A stretch of DNA of 46,342 nucleotides, taken from NCBI GenBank assembly GCA_023375785.1, contig SZWC01015075.1:1-46342 (forward strand). The letters run 5' to 3'. The notes beneath the pieces were generated by a model. The model did no database searches. It saw nothing but the letters and a program-made list of their open reading frames with translations, and was not told the DNA's origin. The first letter of the stretch is position 1; each line of letters begins with the position of its first letter. The DNA is from Penium margaritaceum. Taxonomy: Eukaryota > Streptophyta > Zygnematophyceae > Desmidiales > Peniaceae. The translations under genes and the position numbers were made by a program. Shown in pieces: positions 9,480-21,194 of this stretch.

Positions 9480-12400
9480 TCAGCCCGGAACATCACGACC
9501 GCACAATAGACCAACATCATGAACTGCTGCCTTAGATGTTACTGCTGAGTGCCTTTGTGATGAAGTCAGCTCGCTCCTAACTGGTGTCAACCCACAAGAT
9601 CTGAACATCGCCTGCAGCCACACGCTCACACACAAAATGGTGTTCAACATTGATATGCTTTGTGCGAGTATGATACATGCCATCATGCTCAGCAATTTCC
9701 TTTGTGCTTTGATTGTCGCAACGTAGAGTGATGAAGCGAATAGGGACACGCAGTTGCTGTAACAAGCGACAAACCCAGACACTCTCACACGTGCCAACGC
9801 CAAGCGCAACATACTCAGCCTCACTGGAACTACGCGCAACACAGCCTTGCTTGCCACTCTTCCACGAGATCACTCTGCCCCCAACAAGGAAGATATACCC
9901 CGTGCGACTACGAGCATCCACATCATGCGGCCAATCACTGTCAGTGTACCCATCCAAAACCACAGACGATTGTGCTTTGTGGTAGAGCCGAACTCGAGCC
10001 GTAGAGAGCGCATACCTTACGACATGCAAGGCTGCCTCCATGTGGCGTAACCTAGGGGAATGTGAGAACTGGGTGAGAAATTTCACAGCGAAGGCAACGT
10101 CTGCTCCCATGGTGGTAGCCAGGTACACGAGGGATCCAATCACTTATAGGTAGTCAGTCACATCCACTGGCTCACCCAGCTTTGACACATCCAGTGTCTT
10201 CAGTAGGCGATGTCCAGCGGGCGTCATCAGCATTGACGCAGTGGGTGCAGACGAAAGAAAGAGGGCGAAGTGCTCCCCCAGACTCCTGACGTAAGCAGCC
10301 TGGTGGACGTGAAGAACGCGACGAGCGCGGTCACGCTCTATCTCCATGCCTAGAAACACAGGGGCCAGACCCAAGTCCTTCATCTTGTATGCGGACTGCA
10401 GCAAGGACTTCACAGACGCAACCGCCTCTTGACTCAGAGACGCGATCAATAGATCATCAACATACACAAGGATTGCAGCAAACGGTGCCGATACTGGGGT
10501 GACGAAGAGTGCAGGGCCGGCTGTACTCTGTCGGTACCCTCCCTTCTCCAGGGTGGAGGTAATATCCTGGTTCCACCACCTAGGAGACTCCTCAAGGCCG
10601 TAGAGGACCTTCCGTAGTCTCTAGACTCTGTTGGTGCCGTCTCTGGAACCTGAAGGCTGGACCATGTCAATCTCCTCATCCAACCGCCCGTGCAGGAAAG
10701 CGTTGTTAACGTCCATCTGCATAAGTTCCCAATCATGGTGTGCAACAAGACTGAGGAGAGCTCGAGCAGTGGTATAGCGTCCGACGGGGGCAAACGTCTC
10801 GTCAAAGTCAACCCCTGGAACTTGGAAGAATCCCTTGGCAGTGAGGCATGCTTTGTACTTTTCAAGCTCGCCGTTGGGTTTGTACTTGCGCCTGAACACC
10901 CCGCGGGCGTCAACAGCCTTGCGACCTGGGGGCAAACTGACCAGCTTGTATACGGGATGATCGTCCAGAGCTCTCATCTCATCTCGCATGGCTATCTCCC
11001 ACTGCTGTGAGTCAAAGGATGCCCGTGCCTGTCGGACGGTGGTCGGATCAGGCGACGGGGACGAGGCTACACTGGTTGCAAGACAATCTGCGACACTGCC
11101 AAGCACGATTGCCTCAAGAGCACGCTCATGCTCTGTCAAGAGCAGCGTGTACCCAAGGAAAGAGCTGGGGTAAACGACCCCTGTGGCCAGGCCTAAGGCA
11201 TCCATGCCGGTCGGCACGGCTGGCGACTGCGCAGGGTGAGACTGTGACAGTTGGGAGTGGGGCGCCGAGACACCGGAAGAGCGAGTGGGAGGAGCACGGA
11301 GACATCCACCACCGACAAAGGGTGAGACAGGTGCAGGACCGGGCGGAGCAGTGGGTGCCACCATGGCAGGAGCAGGCAGGCTGGGGACATTCGACAGGAG
11401 CGGACTAGAGGGCGTTGCAGAGGAGTGCGCAGGAGACACAGACTCAGAGGAAGTGGGAGACGAGGACTGAACAGGAGAGGCCGAAGCGCTGGGCGACAAG
11501 GCGGGCTGCGAAGACACTGTGTCTGATGACTGGGGGCACAACAAGGGAGAAGGCTGCACGGAAGGGCCGGCAGCAGAGATTGCAGGAGCATGAGAGAGAA
11601 CAGGACCGACCTCCCATCGCAATCGAGAGAGTGGCAACAAGGCAGCAGAGGGAGCAGGGCGACTCAGGTCACAAAGGAAGAGGGAATCGAAGAATAGGGC
11701 ATCACGAGACTCGACAACCCGCTGGCGCTCCGTATCCTAGAAGCGCCAAGCCTTGGATTGGGAGGAAACACTCAAAAAGGGACAGAGACGCCCACGCGGG
11801 GAGAGTTTGCCCTCATGAAGGTCCTCTGGGAGCCAGACAGACGCGATGCTTCTTTAGACCCGAGCAAGGCGGAGGTCAGCATGAGTGCCTTGCCAACGCT
11901 CGGAAGGAGTGACTGTGCGAGGGAGGGGACCATGGGGAACACAGTTCCACACCCAGGTCATGTAACACATGGCCTGAAAGGCAAAGAGAGGCGGAAGACC
12001 GGACTCAGACAGAAGGATGCGGGCACCATCGGCGAGGGTCCGATTCCAGCGTTCAGAAACCCCGTTCTGTTGGGGTGTGTAGGGAGCTAAAGTCTCCAAA
12101 CACACCCCTTTGGACTCGAGGAACCGGACGGCGGAACCAAGGAACTCACCGCCACGGTCACTACAAAAGATGTGTAGGGACCGCTAACAAGATTGTTCAG
12201 CCTGGGGAAGCCAGGACTCAAGAACCGAGCACACATAGCTCTTTTGGCGAAGAGCGAAAATCCAAAGAAAGCGAGAAAAATCATCCGTCAAACATAGGAC
12301 ATAACGCCAAGAACCCCCAAGGAACTCATGGGGAAGCGGGCCCATGACGTCGGCATGGACAAGATCAAGGGGGTGAGACGATTGGGACTCAGAAGAGGCA

Positions 12401-14764
12401 AAAGGAGAGCGATGCATTTTTCCCTGGGCACAGTCCAGACAGTCAGAAGGGGAAGGCGGCGGAAAAGTGGAAGGGGACAAGCCAAGAGCGGGCTGAAGGC
12501 GAAGCATGCTCTGGATTACATCAGTGTGAACATGGCTAAGGCGGCGATGCAAGAGCTGGACAGAATCAGGAGAGAGAGAGAGAGGGAGCAACATGGGCAA
12601 GCGAGGAGCAAACAGAGGAGGCAGAGGGCACAAGCAAGGGGATACCGTAAAGCTTATCACACTTGACACCCTAGAGGACAACACGACCAGAGGGATGGAG
12701 ACGGACCGTGCCAACACCCTGACTGGCTGAGAAATCCATGCCCTGATTATCGAGAGAGGTCACCGACAGCAGGCTGAGCTCCAAAGAAGGCACGTACAGG
12801 AGATCGAGCAAGAGCAGCACACCACTGGGACCAACGAAGCGGACAACACCGACACCCTGAGCGGGGAGCAACTGGCCGGACCCGGTGCGCACAAAGCAAA
12901 CAGGACCGGCAGGACCCGACGAGACAAATGAGGCACGGTCAGAAGTCATGTGATGGGTGGCTCCCGAGTCTAGGACCCAAAAGCCACCAGAAACACGAAC
13001 ACCAGGAAGGACACCACACATGGCAACAGTGCTGACAGGAGGGGATGACAAATAACAGACGGCGAGACGACGCGGGAGGACAAAGGACTGCCAGTGCTCG
13101 ACCCACGGAACAGACGCAGATGAAGACCCAAGGACGTGACCAGGGGGGTCCCCACAAAGAACTGAGTCAGACCGACATGAGTGACCTTTGGCCAATGCAG
13201 TCACACTCTCACCTCCCTGATCACAAAGGTGGAGACGCTGCAGAAGGGACTGCTCCAGCTGGCACTCGTCGTCAACGGATGCTGGGTGCGATGGAGTAGC
13301 GGACCCTGAAGGTGAAGGGAGCCATGGAGGGGCGAAGTAGCCTGGAGAGGGTGGCCTGACATAGACGGGTGCCCCATACGGCGGCAGCCAGCCCCAAGGG
13401 TACGGCGAAGGCACGGAGTGAACACCAGTGGTGGAGTATGCCTGGGCGGAGGAGGAGCTGGCATGCTGAGACGACGTACTAGAGCGAGAGCTGGAGCTGG
13501 CGCCTATCAAAGAAGAGGTGGCAGTGCCGCTGGAGCGTGCCCAGTGGGCATGCATAACACACGCAAGGCACAGGTCATCAAGCGGTGCAGGGCATGTCCG
13601 AGCAGAGTGCTCAGAGGAGCCGCAGTTCAAGCACACCACCTCGGCAGGGATACAGGACGAGGCGGAGGCAGCGGGTTTCCCCTTGCCGCGGCCCTTGCCC
13701 CGACCACGGCCACGACCCTAAGAGACGAGGGCCGTGGTAGCAGAGGTAGAGGGGGTCGTGGAGGAAGAAACGGCGGATGAACTGGAGGGAGAGGAGGAAG
13801 GGGCTGTGGTGATACCGGCAACGCCTGCGTCGGCAGAGCGATGGAGACGCTTGTTCTCAATGCTGGTCCACCATGCAGCAAGGCGCTCATCGACGAAGTC
13901 CCAAAGGGCGCCGACACCAGGAGGGGACAGTGGGGGCACAGGCTGAGACGCGAGGCGCTGCAACTCAGCAGGTTTAACGTCGCGGAGGAGGTCAGACAGC
14001 TCGGGGATCAACCCGTTGACCATACTGAGCACAACAGACAGTTGCCCAGGCACGGCGTCGTAGAGCTCACGAAGGAGTTTGACCCCGCGGGCCCAGTACG
14101 TATCAGACAATTTGTCTGGACGCATGAGAAGCGTGTTAAACTGCACGGTGAGAGCACTTTGGGCAGCCTGACCAGTGACAGTGATCCGGCGATGCAGCAT
14201 GGTGTACGCACCAATGGGATCAGCCTACCGCTGGGTAGCAGGGTCCGTATTGTAAGTGCCAACATCGTCGATGAGCGTTTCAGGTGCAGCGACAATGAGG
14301 GCACGGAAAATAGGAGCAAAATCGTTTGCGACAGGTGTAAAGGGGGGAACGTCAGGAAAGTAGTACTACCACAGGCGTTGCCCCTGAGCCCAGGCACCGA
14401 AGCGATTTTCCTAGGAGGAGAAGACAAGACCAACGACAAGGACAGGCGGTTGGGAGAAAAAATCATGTTGACGCGGGACGGCGACGGGAGTAGCGGCAGG
14501 CGTGACATTGGCAGACACACCAGCAGCAGTCCTACGGGCAGACGGCGTGGAGGATGCAGCAGTAGTGGTGCCAGCAAGTGCACTAGACGGCAGCATGGAG
14601 GCAGCAGGCATATGCTCGAGGACTATGGCGGTGACTTCATCAGCAAATGCAGTGTGGTTGTCATTGGCAACCTTAAGCCGGTCCTCAGTCTCTCGTTGAG
14701 CCTCGCGAGCAAGGGTCAGCTGACGCTGCAAGTCTACGATGATTGACTCGTCGTCACCGGGCAT
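9480..14764 (-). pseudogene. gag-pol: Element B gag-pol polyprotein, heavily interrupted
   Basis: Starts at ATG 14764 (MPGDDES) and follows the same plan as element A. The zinc knuckle is intact here (CLNCGSSEHSARTC, near 13600-13640). The protease has WVLDSGATHH (about 12944-12988). Integrase keeps HADVMGP, CSDRGGEF and NGVSERWN. RT has YVDD at 10453-10464, followed by RNase H. I find eleven in-frame stops. Nine are TAG: 14411, 14366, 14225, 13718, 12671, 12184, 11737, 10621, 9577 (lowest coordinate of each codon). Two are TAA: 11854, 10144. A CT-repeat length change near 12580 shifts the frame, and a 2-base loss near 9530 shifts it again at the C-terminus. It cannot be translated as one protein. 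Confidence 0.9.
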
Positions 14765-14958
14765 GGTGACGACGGAGGGGCTCTACCGAAATGTTTTCGA
14801 TAGAGTTTCCCCAGCCCCAGTGGGCATGGGAAAAATGGGAGTGCCGGAGGCACGGAGTAAAGATGCTGCACGACAACCCTCCCCAAGTCAGACAAGACAA
14901 GCAACGGCAAGGAGAGAAAAGATATAGATAGGCAGGACAGACAAGCGTGGCAGGTAGC

Positions 14959-15771
14959 TCAAGATGACGCTGGAGGGAGAGGACTGCGAAGAAAATCCAA
15001 GAGTGGAGTAACGACGGCTGCAGAGGCTGCAACCAAGATGGAGATGGCAGATGCATCAGGAACCACCAAGGCTAGTGCATCTGCAGTGACCGCTGCACTA
15101 AGGGTGGTGCCGACTGCTACGCCGGAGATGAGAGCGGTAACGACGATGGAGATGGCCGATGAAGGTGATGACTTAGATGTCGCAGCTGTAGCGGTGGAGG
15201 TACGGATTGCTGCAGCTGCAACTGCTGTGGAGGATGCCGCTCATGCAATCGCTGAGGCGAATGCGGATGCCGCTGCTACAACCTGTGTGCCAATGTCTGC
15301 AACTGCCGCAGTAATGGGGCCAATAGCCACTGCAGCCTCCGTGGAGGCGTCATTGGCTCGCCCAACTGATGTTGAGACAGGAGCACGCGAAGCACGAGCT
15401 GCCACTGCGAATGTAGTTGTGGTTACGGCTGCTACGTCTATGAGAGCGGCTGACGCACACGTGAGCACAACGGCAACAGCAGTGGTGTCATCCACCACGG
15501 TGGCGTACAACTGTGGAACACAGACTCCTTCGACATCGGGGGTGTTCGGCGGCATGTGTACCTCGAGAGAATGAGGTGGGGAGGCGCTTACCAAACGAGA
15601 ACGCGACGGATCCTCGGGGTGTGCTGGAGGCGACCCGAGTGCGGCGGCGTTGTCACTGCCCCCACCTCGGCGTGAGCGCGTGCGGCGGTGTGCGGACCGC
15701 CCCTCGTAGTAGGATCCGAGTGGGGCAGCTCCTGCGACTGGGCGGGACGCCAGCGTGGCTGGTGATGCCAA
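14959..15771 (-). pseudogene. Leader ORF of element B (unknown, alanine-rich), one stop
   Basis: Counterpart of 7205-8011: 270 codons in one frame, broken by a single TGA at 15241-15243. Shared with A: YYE.RSAHR and an RSRRG block, GSPP..PE, TF..AARA.RAP, ADIG.QV.AA, IRTSTA, SSPS, and an ending PLLDFLRSPLPP against PLLSFLRRVPP. The distance from its stop to the gag ATG (195 bases) equals that in A (197). Conservation of length and frame, rather than mere openness, is the main reason to consider it a real gene. It begins at TTG, or further upstream, since similarity may extend a few residues before it. Confidence 0.55.
15038..15574 (+). CDS. Antisense ORF in element B leader (unknown)
   Basis: An uninterrupted frame from ATG 15038, 178 codons, opposite to the sense leader ORF. 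It aligns with 7284-7832 of element A over its full length (start context K-M-E, then VEVR, AATTCVPMSA, TDVETGAR). It is open although B is old and its sense frames are full of stops. Function unknown. It may be kept open only by base composition. Confidence 0.4.
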   Translation: MEMADASGTTKASASAVTAALRVVPTATPEMRAVTTMEMADEGDDLDVAAVAVEVRIAAAATAVEDAAHAIAEANADAAATTCVPMSATAAVMGPIATAASVEASLARPTDVETGAREARAATANVVVVTAATSMRAADAHVSTTATAVVSSTTVAYNCGTQTPSTSGVFGGMCTSRE

Positions 15772-16326
15772 CGCCGTTGCACTGGCCTCGTGAGCACAGT
15801 GGAGAGGGCCGGTGGTGGAGAGTGCCGGCCGGCCTGTCCCTACGCAACTGCTGCCGTGGCGGTGCGCGCTATAGGCGTGAGAGGATCTGCTGCAGTCCGG
15901 CGCACATGGTACAGACCGAGGCTAGGCGTTGTTGTCGGAATTGGAGGGTGAGAAGGATTAGAGCCGGTAGAGGGAGAAAGCGGAGGTGAAGCACGACAGG
16001 AGCGTGGAGAATGCCGTGGCTGGGGAGAGCATGGGGTCTCTCCTACGATCCACAGTATGAGGAGGCAAGAGTGCCTCCGGGATCGTACGGAAGAACGTGC
16101 GATGGCTGCTGGTACGGTGGCGATGGCCAGCGGTGATGGAGAAGGGCAAAAGTGCCTCCTCGCTTCTGTGTGGCCAAGAGGGAACAGACTCTCTAGCCTG
16201 CTCTAGGCTGTAGGTGCAGGCCGTACCTGCCAATGCGCTGCAGCGAGAGAGATAGTGGCAACGGCGGCGTTGGCGGTGAGAGCTGAAGTGTCAGGATCGG
16301 TTTGGTTACACCGTTCTCATGCTACT
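15772..16326 (-). other. Element B leader, 5' part
   Basis: Leader sequence between the primer-binding site and the leader ORF, without a recognisable gene. Confidence 0.4.
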
Positions 16327-16338
16327 GCTCTGATACCA
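16327..16338 (-). other. Element B primer-binding site (initiator Met-tRNA)
   Basis: Minus strand TGGTATCAGAGC, one base inside the 5' LTR, identical to that of elements A and C. Confidence 0.93.
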
Positions 16339-16339
16339 A

Positions 16340-16872
16340 TAGGTAAGGGAAAGATGTGAGGAACAATGTAAGAGGTGTAGACGGAGCTCAGCCACGCATA
16401 GCCATGAATTGTCCACTATGAGTTGTAGTTATTGTAAGAGAAAATGCAACAAGGAACAAGGAATGGGAGTCACAGCACATCGTAGTGATCCACGCCGGGA
16501 GCGAGTGAGCGAGCAGCGAGCTCGCTTCGCTCGCTCCCTTGCGAGCCTATGGTTCGAACCAGCACCTGTTGATGGAAATTTCTCCCATCTAAGTAAAGCC
16601 TAAGCAGGTCAACAGAAAATAGCATTGTGTAACAACCCAGTTGCACCCATATGGAGCACGTCAGTGAGAAACAACATGTGTGCACCCAAACCAGTGGGAA
16701 CACGGTGACACGTGCTACTTTCTTGGATGGAGCAGCTGGCTCGGCCACAGCATGTGCCAACACAAGGGCCAGCATTGAGTGTTGCCCCTCCTCTGGTCAG
16801 TCACTTGCACAGGTGTGGTGAGTGTGCAGCAAGGCTAGAGGTCACTTTGTGGTCCTGACACATAAACCAACA
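16340..16872 (-). repeat. Element B 5' LTR
   Basis: Intact copy of the LTR that is split by element A on the left. GGTTCGAACC lies at 16551-16560. It supplies the empty-site sequence proving where element A inserted. Confidence 0.92.
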
Positions 16873-16877
16873 AGGGC
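16873..16877. repeat. Target-site duplication of element B, right copy
   Basis: AGGGC, matching 815-819. Confidence 0.85.
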
Positions 16878-17535
16878 AACATGCTCTGCCTCCGACCAGC
16901 TACGTGCAATGCAGCCCTGCTTCCCACTACACCAGGACACAGCGATACCACCGAGCAGGAACACGTAACCGGTGTGATTGCGTCCATCTGGACTCCAGGC
17001 CCAGTCGTTGTCGGAGTAGTCGTCAGAAACCACCGAACACTGCTGGTGACAGCAGAGTCCGAGGTACAGCATGGAAACCACGTACCGCACCACTCGCATA
17101 GCCGTCTGGAGGGCTCAAGCACGTGGAGTGTGCAAAAACTGTGCAAGGAGGCTGACGGCAAAAGCGATGTCGGGGCGTGTGGTAGTGGCCAGGTACATCA
17201 GAGATCCAATGAGGCGGAGGTACAAGGTCACATCCACTGTCTCCACTAGCTGTGTGAGATTTTCCACCTTCACGGCGTCCTGCCCGTCAGGTGTGAGAGG
17301 TGTGGAGGTCGTGGGCACTGCGCCAAGGAGGTCACTGAAGTGCTCCCCCACAACGCGTGCGTATCGGGCCTGATGCAACAAAAGCATCTGGCGTCTGCGG
17401 TTTTGTACGATCTCCATGCCAAGAAACACCACTGCAGGACCAAGGTTCTTCATCCTATAGGCAACCTGGAGAACTGCCTTGGCCTCCTTCACGGCCTCCA
17501 TGGAGGGAGACGCGATCAGGAGGTTGTCCACATAG
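16873..17535 (-). pseudogene. Element C RT C-terminal part and RNase H N-terminal part
   Basis: Begins at Y-V-D-N-L-L-I-A-S (17523-17534), where the copia RT active-site YVDD has an Asp to Asn change that would be expected to remove activity. It continues with the RT thumb/connection (VFLGMEIVQ, LIGSLMYLATTTRPDIAFAV). A TGA at 17115-17117 precedes RNase H (SDDYSDNDWA, GYVFLLGGIAVSW, SEAEHVAL), which continues at 819 beyond element B. The RT N-terminal half is missing apart from the inverted piece next door. Confidence 0.85.
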
Positions 17536-17613
17536 TCCAGGCTTTGAGGACGGTGACAAGGTCCGGCGCTTGCGCATGTCCTTGTACGGACTCAAGCGGT
17601 CTCCTCGGTGCTA
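17536..17613 (+). pseudogene. Inverted fragment of copia RT inside element C
   Basis: On the plus strand this reads PGFEDGDKVRRLR then SLYGLKRSPRC, the copia RT block that normally lies about 40-60 residues before YVDD. The rest of element C is coded on the minus strand, so about 78 bases have been flipped. It lies exactly at the junction between the truncated integrase (ends at 17611) and the RT remnant. Confidence 0.8.
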
Positions 17614-19062
17614 CTGAGGAGTGGCAGGAGCAGAGACCTGGTGAAAAATCCCGTACTCGACAAAGAACCTGTCCATCTCATCAAGAAATTTGCCACCGCG
17701 GTCCAAGTGGAAGGTATGCAGTGAGTGGTGAGACTGACGCTCAGCCATCACTAGCCAGAGACGAACCACTAGAGCGACATCACTCTTCTGGCGCAGGCCG
17801 TAGACCCATTGCATCTGGGTGAAGTCATCGGTCAGGGTCAGGATGTATCGGCCCCGATCGGACAAAGACTCGACAGGGAGAGGACTGAGAAGGTCCAAAC
17901 GGACCAGTTCGAGAGGATGAAGGGCTTGAGAACGGGAGTCAGGGTAGGTGCAACGATGCATATTACCCTGAGTACAGAACAGACAATCAATCTTGGGCGG
18001 CTTCTTGAAAGAGGCTACGTCAAGACCGAGTGCGGGCTGTTTCCTAATGAGCTTCGACATAGTGTCGGAGCCCACATGACACAGACGTCGATGCAGCAGG
18101 CGTTGGTGCTCAGCAGATAGGACACTAGTGACAAACACACGAGTAGGAGGGGAAGGGGAGCAAGGAGAAGAAGAGATCTGAGGAACACGATACAGATCAT
18201 CTACAGCAGAGGCTAGAAGAACAATAGTGCGAGTTTTAAGAGTATTCACTGTCGAGGATTCTACGGTGTGCTCCACAGAGAGTCCCATGAGAGTGCAGGA
18301 ATGCACAGAGAGCAAGCTGAGCTCAAGATCAGGCACAAGAAGCACATCGGAAAGATACAAGGGGCCACACGGACCATCGAAGAACACAATCACAACACCC
18401 TGAACTGGCAAGGATTGACTAGAGCCTGTGCAAATGGAACAAACAGACGCCACAGGACCGAGGACAACAAAGTCACTACGACGATAGGTCATGTGGTGAG
18501 TGGCACCAGAATCGATGATCCAAGTACCACCCGAATCATGACTCGAGGACGTCGCTGTGCAACAGGTAATGGAGCACTCGGCTGCAAATGGGCGCTCGGC
18601 AACAGAGGAGGGAGAACGACAAAGGACACACAGTTGAGACTCATATTTCCAATCTGTACTGTCAGGCCCATAATCATCACATGCCAGTTGTGCTCCCCCA
18701 CACGAGTCATCACGAGATACGAGAACAAACAAGCAGACAATTTGTGAACCACCCGGCTGTGACGACACAATCGCACCTCCCTGAGAGTGAAGTGCTAGCA
18801 GCTGACGGAGCTCGGCGATGGCGTCACGGGGGTCTGGGTCTCCGCTGCTTGCCAGTAAGGAAGCGAGAACTGTTGCGGTCGTGGTCGTCGCACGACCAGA
18901 GGCTGTGCTGCTTGACGTAGACCGTTGTGCGTGTGCAGCCTGAAGACCGAGAGTGATCCGCGCCCAATCGAGCGGCTGCTGGGACTTGGTGTAGCGGTGA
19001 GCGCCTCCACAGTTGTAGCAGTGAACAGTATGTCCACTGCAACCGCCTGATGACTGCTGCTG
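17611..19062 (-). pseudogene. Element C zinc knuckle, protease and integrase
   Basis: One open frame after a TAG at 19063-19065. It holds a degenerate zinc knuckle (CYNCGGAHRYTKS), a copia protease active site (WIIDSGATHHMT, about 18489-18525), GAG-pre-integrase (LLHRRLCHV, then C..C in CLFCTQGNMH) and the integrase core with LVRLDLLSPLP and HLDRGGKF. It ends at SAPATPQ followed by TAG, just before the third catalytic residue (normally in NGVSERWN). Integrase is therefore truncated and roughly 350 residues up to mid-RT are gone. Confidence 0.85.
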
Positions 19063-19065
19063 CTA

Positions 19066-20376
19066 TGGCTTCTGCTGGCCCGAGCCACGCTTATTTTTGT
19101 CCTTCTTCCCCTATGCTATTGCTGCCATACCCTACCTCTATGTCGGGGTAGCCGGGGTAGAAGGGGAAGAGGAGGGCACGCCACAGGATGGAGAAGGGAA
19201 CTGCAAGAGAGGCGTCGGTGGTGACGAAATCACCAGTGCAGCAAGTGAACTCTCCTGGTAGGCGACGGCTGTCTCACGAGCGGAAGTCACCTAGAGGAAA
19301 AGCTAATGCGCCCAAGGAAGAAGCTGAAGGGAGGTGGAGAAAGGCTTGAGCGCGGCGTCGATGTACCCCGAGAAGATGTCGGCATGTTCAAGACGGACTC
19401 CGATCATGAGGTTTTGAAGCGCCCACAACTGTGTACCTTCTGAGGTCCCAAGGCGAGTGTAGATGCGCATGGCACGCAACCAGTTATTGGCTACGGGCTC
19501 GGCAGGTCCTTGACGAAGGGAGTGAAGGCGCGGATGTGAGCCGCACGGGTGGCATGCGTCTCTGCAGTAAGCAAGGACAATGCCAGCTCCCAGCCCCGAC
19601 GTGGGTCAGCACTAGCGCCAGTGCCGGCCTCTCCAAGGAAGGGGCGAAAGTCCACGACAGTCTCGCAAGACATGGCGTAAAGGAATACGTGCATCGCCCG
19701 AGCCACTGTGAGAACCTGAGCACGGTCCGTAACTTGGTTCTGATTGTGGTAGTAGGGCCGAACCCCCTCTGAAGTGGCCCAGACCTGGAAGAGGGTCTCG
19801 TAGCAGTCAAAGCCGTCCTCGCTGACATATCGTGGGGGCAGTGTCTTGAAGTCCTTAGGTTGCCGCTCCGTAGGGAGAGCAACCACATGATGGGAAAGAC
19901 GAGAGATGGGGAAGACACCGGGATGAGGAAAGCCACCGAGGTAGGGCTCACACGAGGATTGGATCTCCGGGAACAGGGAACCGGAACACGTCTGCAGCTG
20001 GCGGAGACGCTCTTGAAGTACGCGAATCTCCCTCTCGGGACTGTCATCCTCCCTGCCTGGCATGTCTGGGTCCTCCTCCAAAGGATCAAGAAGTGGCGGG
20101 CCTTGTCCTGCCGCACTACTTGGTGTAGATGCTGACTATTGTACAGAAGGTGTGACATCGCCGAACCCCCCGGAGGTCTGCTGTGGGACAGTGGACTGAC
20201 TCCGAAGAAGATCAAGTGAGCGTGCGGATGGCGTCGGTCTGCTGGTGCTGTAGGCGACGTATCTCATCCTGCTGACTCCGCAGGTCCTCAATAGCCTGCG
20301 GGCATGGGCTCATGACCCCTGAGGAGGAGGAGGAGGGATCAGGTGGTCCTTTGTCCTTGTCACTATCTGGAGCCAT
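19066..20376 (-). pseudogene. gag: Element C gag
   Basis: ATG at 20374-20376 begins MAPDSDKDKG, with a glutamine- and arginine-rich helix (LRSQQDEIRRLQHQQ), and is stopped by TGA near 20212. After a frameshift, 19491-20081 carries the Gag core (RPYYHNQNQVTDRAQVLTVA region, FLGEAG), with a stop at 19491. It is less similar to Gag of A, B, E and F than those are to each other, so C belongs to another copia lineage. Confidence 0.7.
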
Positions 20377-21182
20377 ATCAGCGCTCAGTATGGGGCCGAA
20401 CGTAAAAATTGCTGCGAACAAGAAACCGAGAATATTTCTCGAGGAGTTGTAATATTTAAAAAAAATGATGTTTTGACCACGAAATTATTGACGTTGGCAC
20501 AACCGATGATGACGTCAGCGTTTTTTATGCTAGCAAAGAAAATGCTAGATTTTTTATGCTAGCGTATTTTACACCAATAACTTTTTTTGGAGGTCACGCA
20601 AACTTCGCATGATCGGTGGGGATGACCTTGTCGCCCCCTGCTCGCGGCTACGTAGGGGCTGCGTAGGCCTGCGCAGTGCCACGTAGGCCTGCGTAGTGCT
20701 ACGCAGTTTCTGCATAGTGCTTTGCAATTTCTGCGTAGCTGCGCAACTACGTAGCTGTTGCTGCTGTCGTTACAGCAGCTGCAATGCTACTGCTGCACTG
20801 CTACTACTTCCGCTACTACTGCTATGCTGCTGTTGCTGTTAGCAGCTATTGATGCCGCCCGTGCTGCGAGCTACTGCCACCGCGCGCTGTCCGTGCTCGC
20901 TGCCGCCGCCGCAAGCTGCTACTGCGAGTTGCTACTCCTTTTTTTTTGTACAGGCTGGCAGCCAGATATGGCTGCTGCTGCCACGGAAAGCTGCTGCTGC
21001 TGCTCGGCTTGGCTGCTGGAGCTAGTAAATACCGCAGCTCACCCGATGAGGTGGTGGGGACTACATAATGATGTCGTTGCTGAAAACGGCTACAAGTCCT
21101 AGAATACAGCGACGGCGATGACTCTCACTACTGCTGCCGGTGCTACGTCTCCGTGACGCAACTTAGCGAGAGGGGTCTCGCT
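20377..21182 (-). other. Element C leader with low-complexity repeats
   Basis: No gene supported. It contains TGACGTCA (20510-20517), repeated TATGCTAG words at 20520-20570, a run of CTGCGTAG/GCCTGCGTAG words at about 20640-20760, and CTG/GCT triplet runs at about 20755-21020 that create meaningless Leu/Cys-rich frames. Confidence 0.5.
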
Positions 21183-21194
21183 GCTCTGATACCA
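21183..21194 (-). other. Element C primer-binding site (initiator Met-tRNA)
   Basis: Minus strand TGGTATCAGAGC directly abutting the CA end of the 5' LTR (TTTTTCTCA). Confidence 0.93.

Larger units (their letters stand above)
820..16872 (-). mobile_element. Element B: Ty1/copia retrotransposon with element A in its 3' LTR
   Basis: Minus-strand element with LTRs of about 535 bases (left copy split: 820-1075 plus 9097-9375; right copy 16340-16872), flanked by the 5-base repeat AGGGC. The outer ends on the minus strand are TGTTGG and CCTACA. The primer-binding site is at 16327-16338 and the polypurine tract at 9376-9389. In 254 compared LTR bases I count about 21 differences, mostly transitions, so it is clearly older than A. 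gag-pol has eleven in-frame stops and two frameshifts. Confidence 0.9.

Noticed and set aside
19484-20215. 243-codon minus-strand frame as a host gene
   Set aside because: It overlaps the gag of element C in a neighbouring frame, and only the 19491-20081 frame shows Gag character.
20758-21102. Leu/Cys-rich 114-codon frame on the plus strand
   Set aside because: Produced by CTG/GCT triplet runs in the leader of element C, with no counterpart elsewhere.
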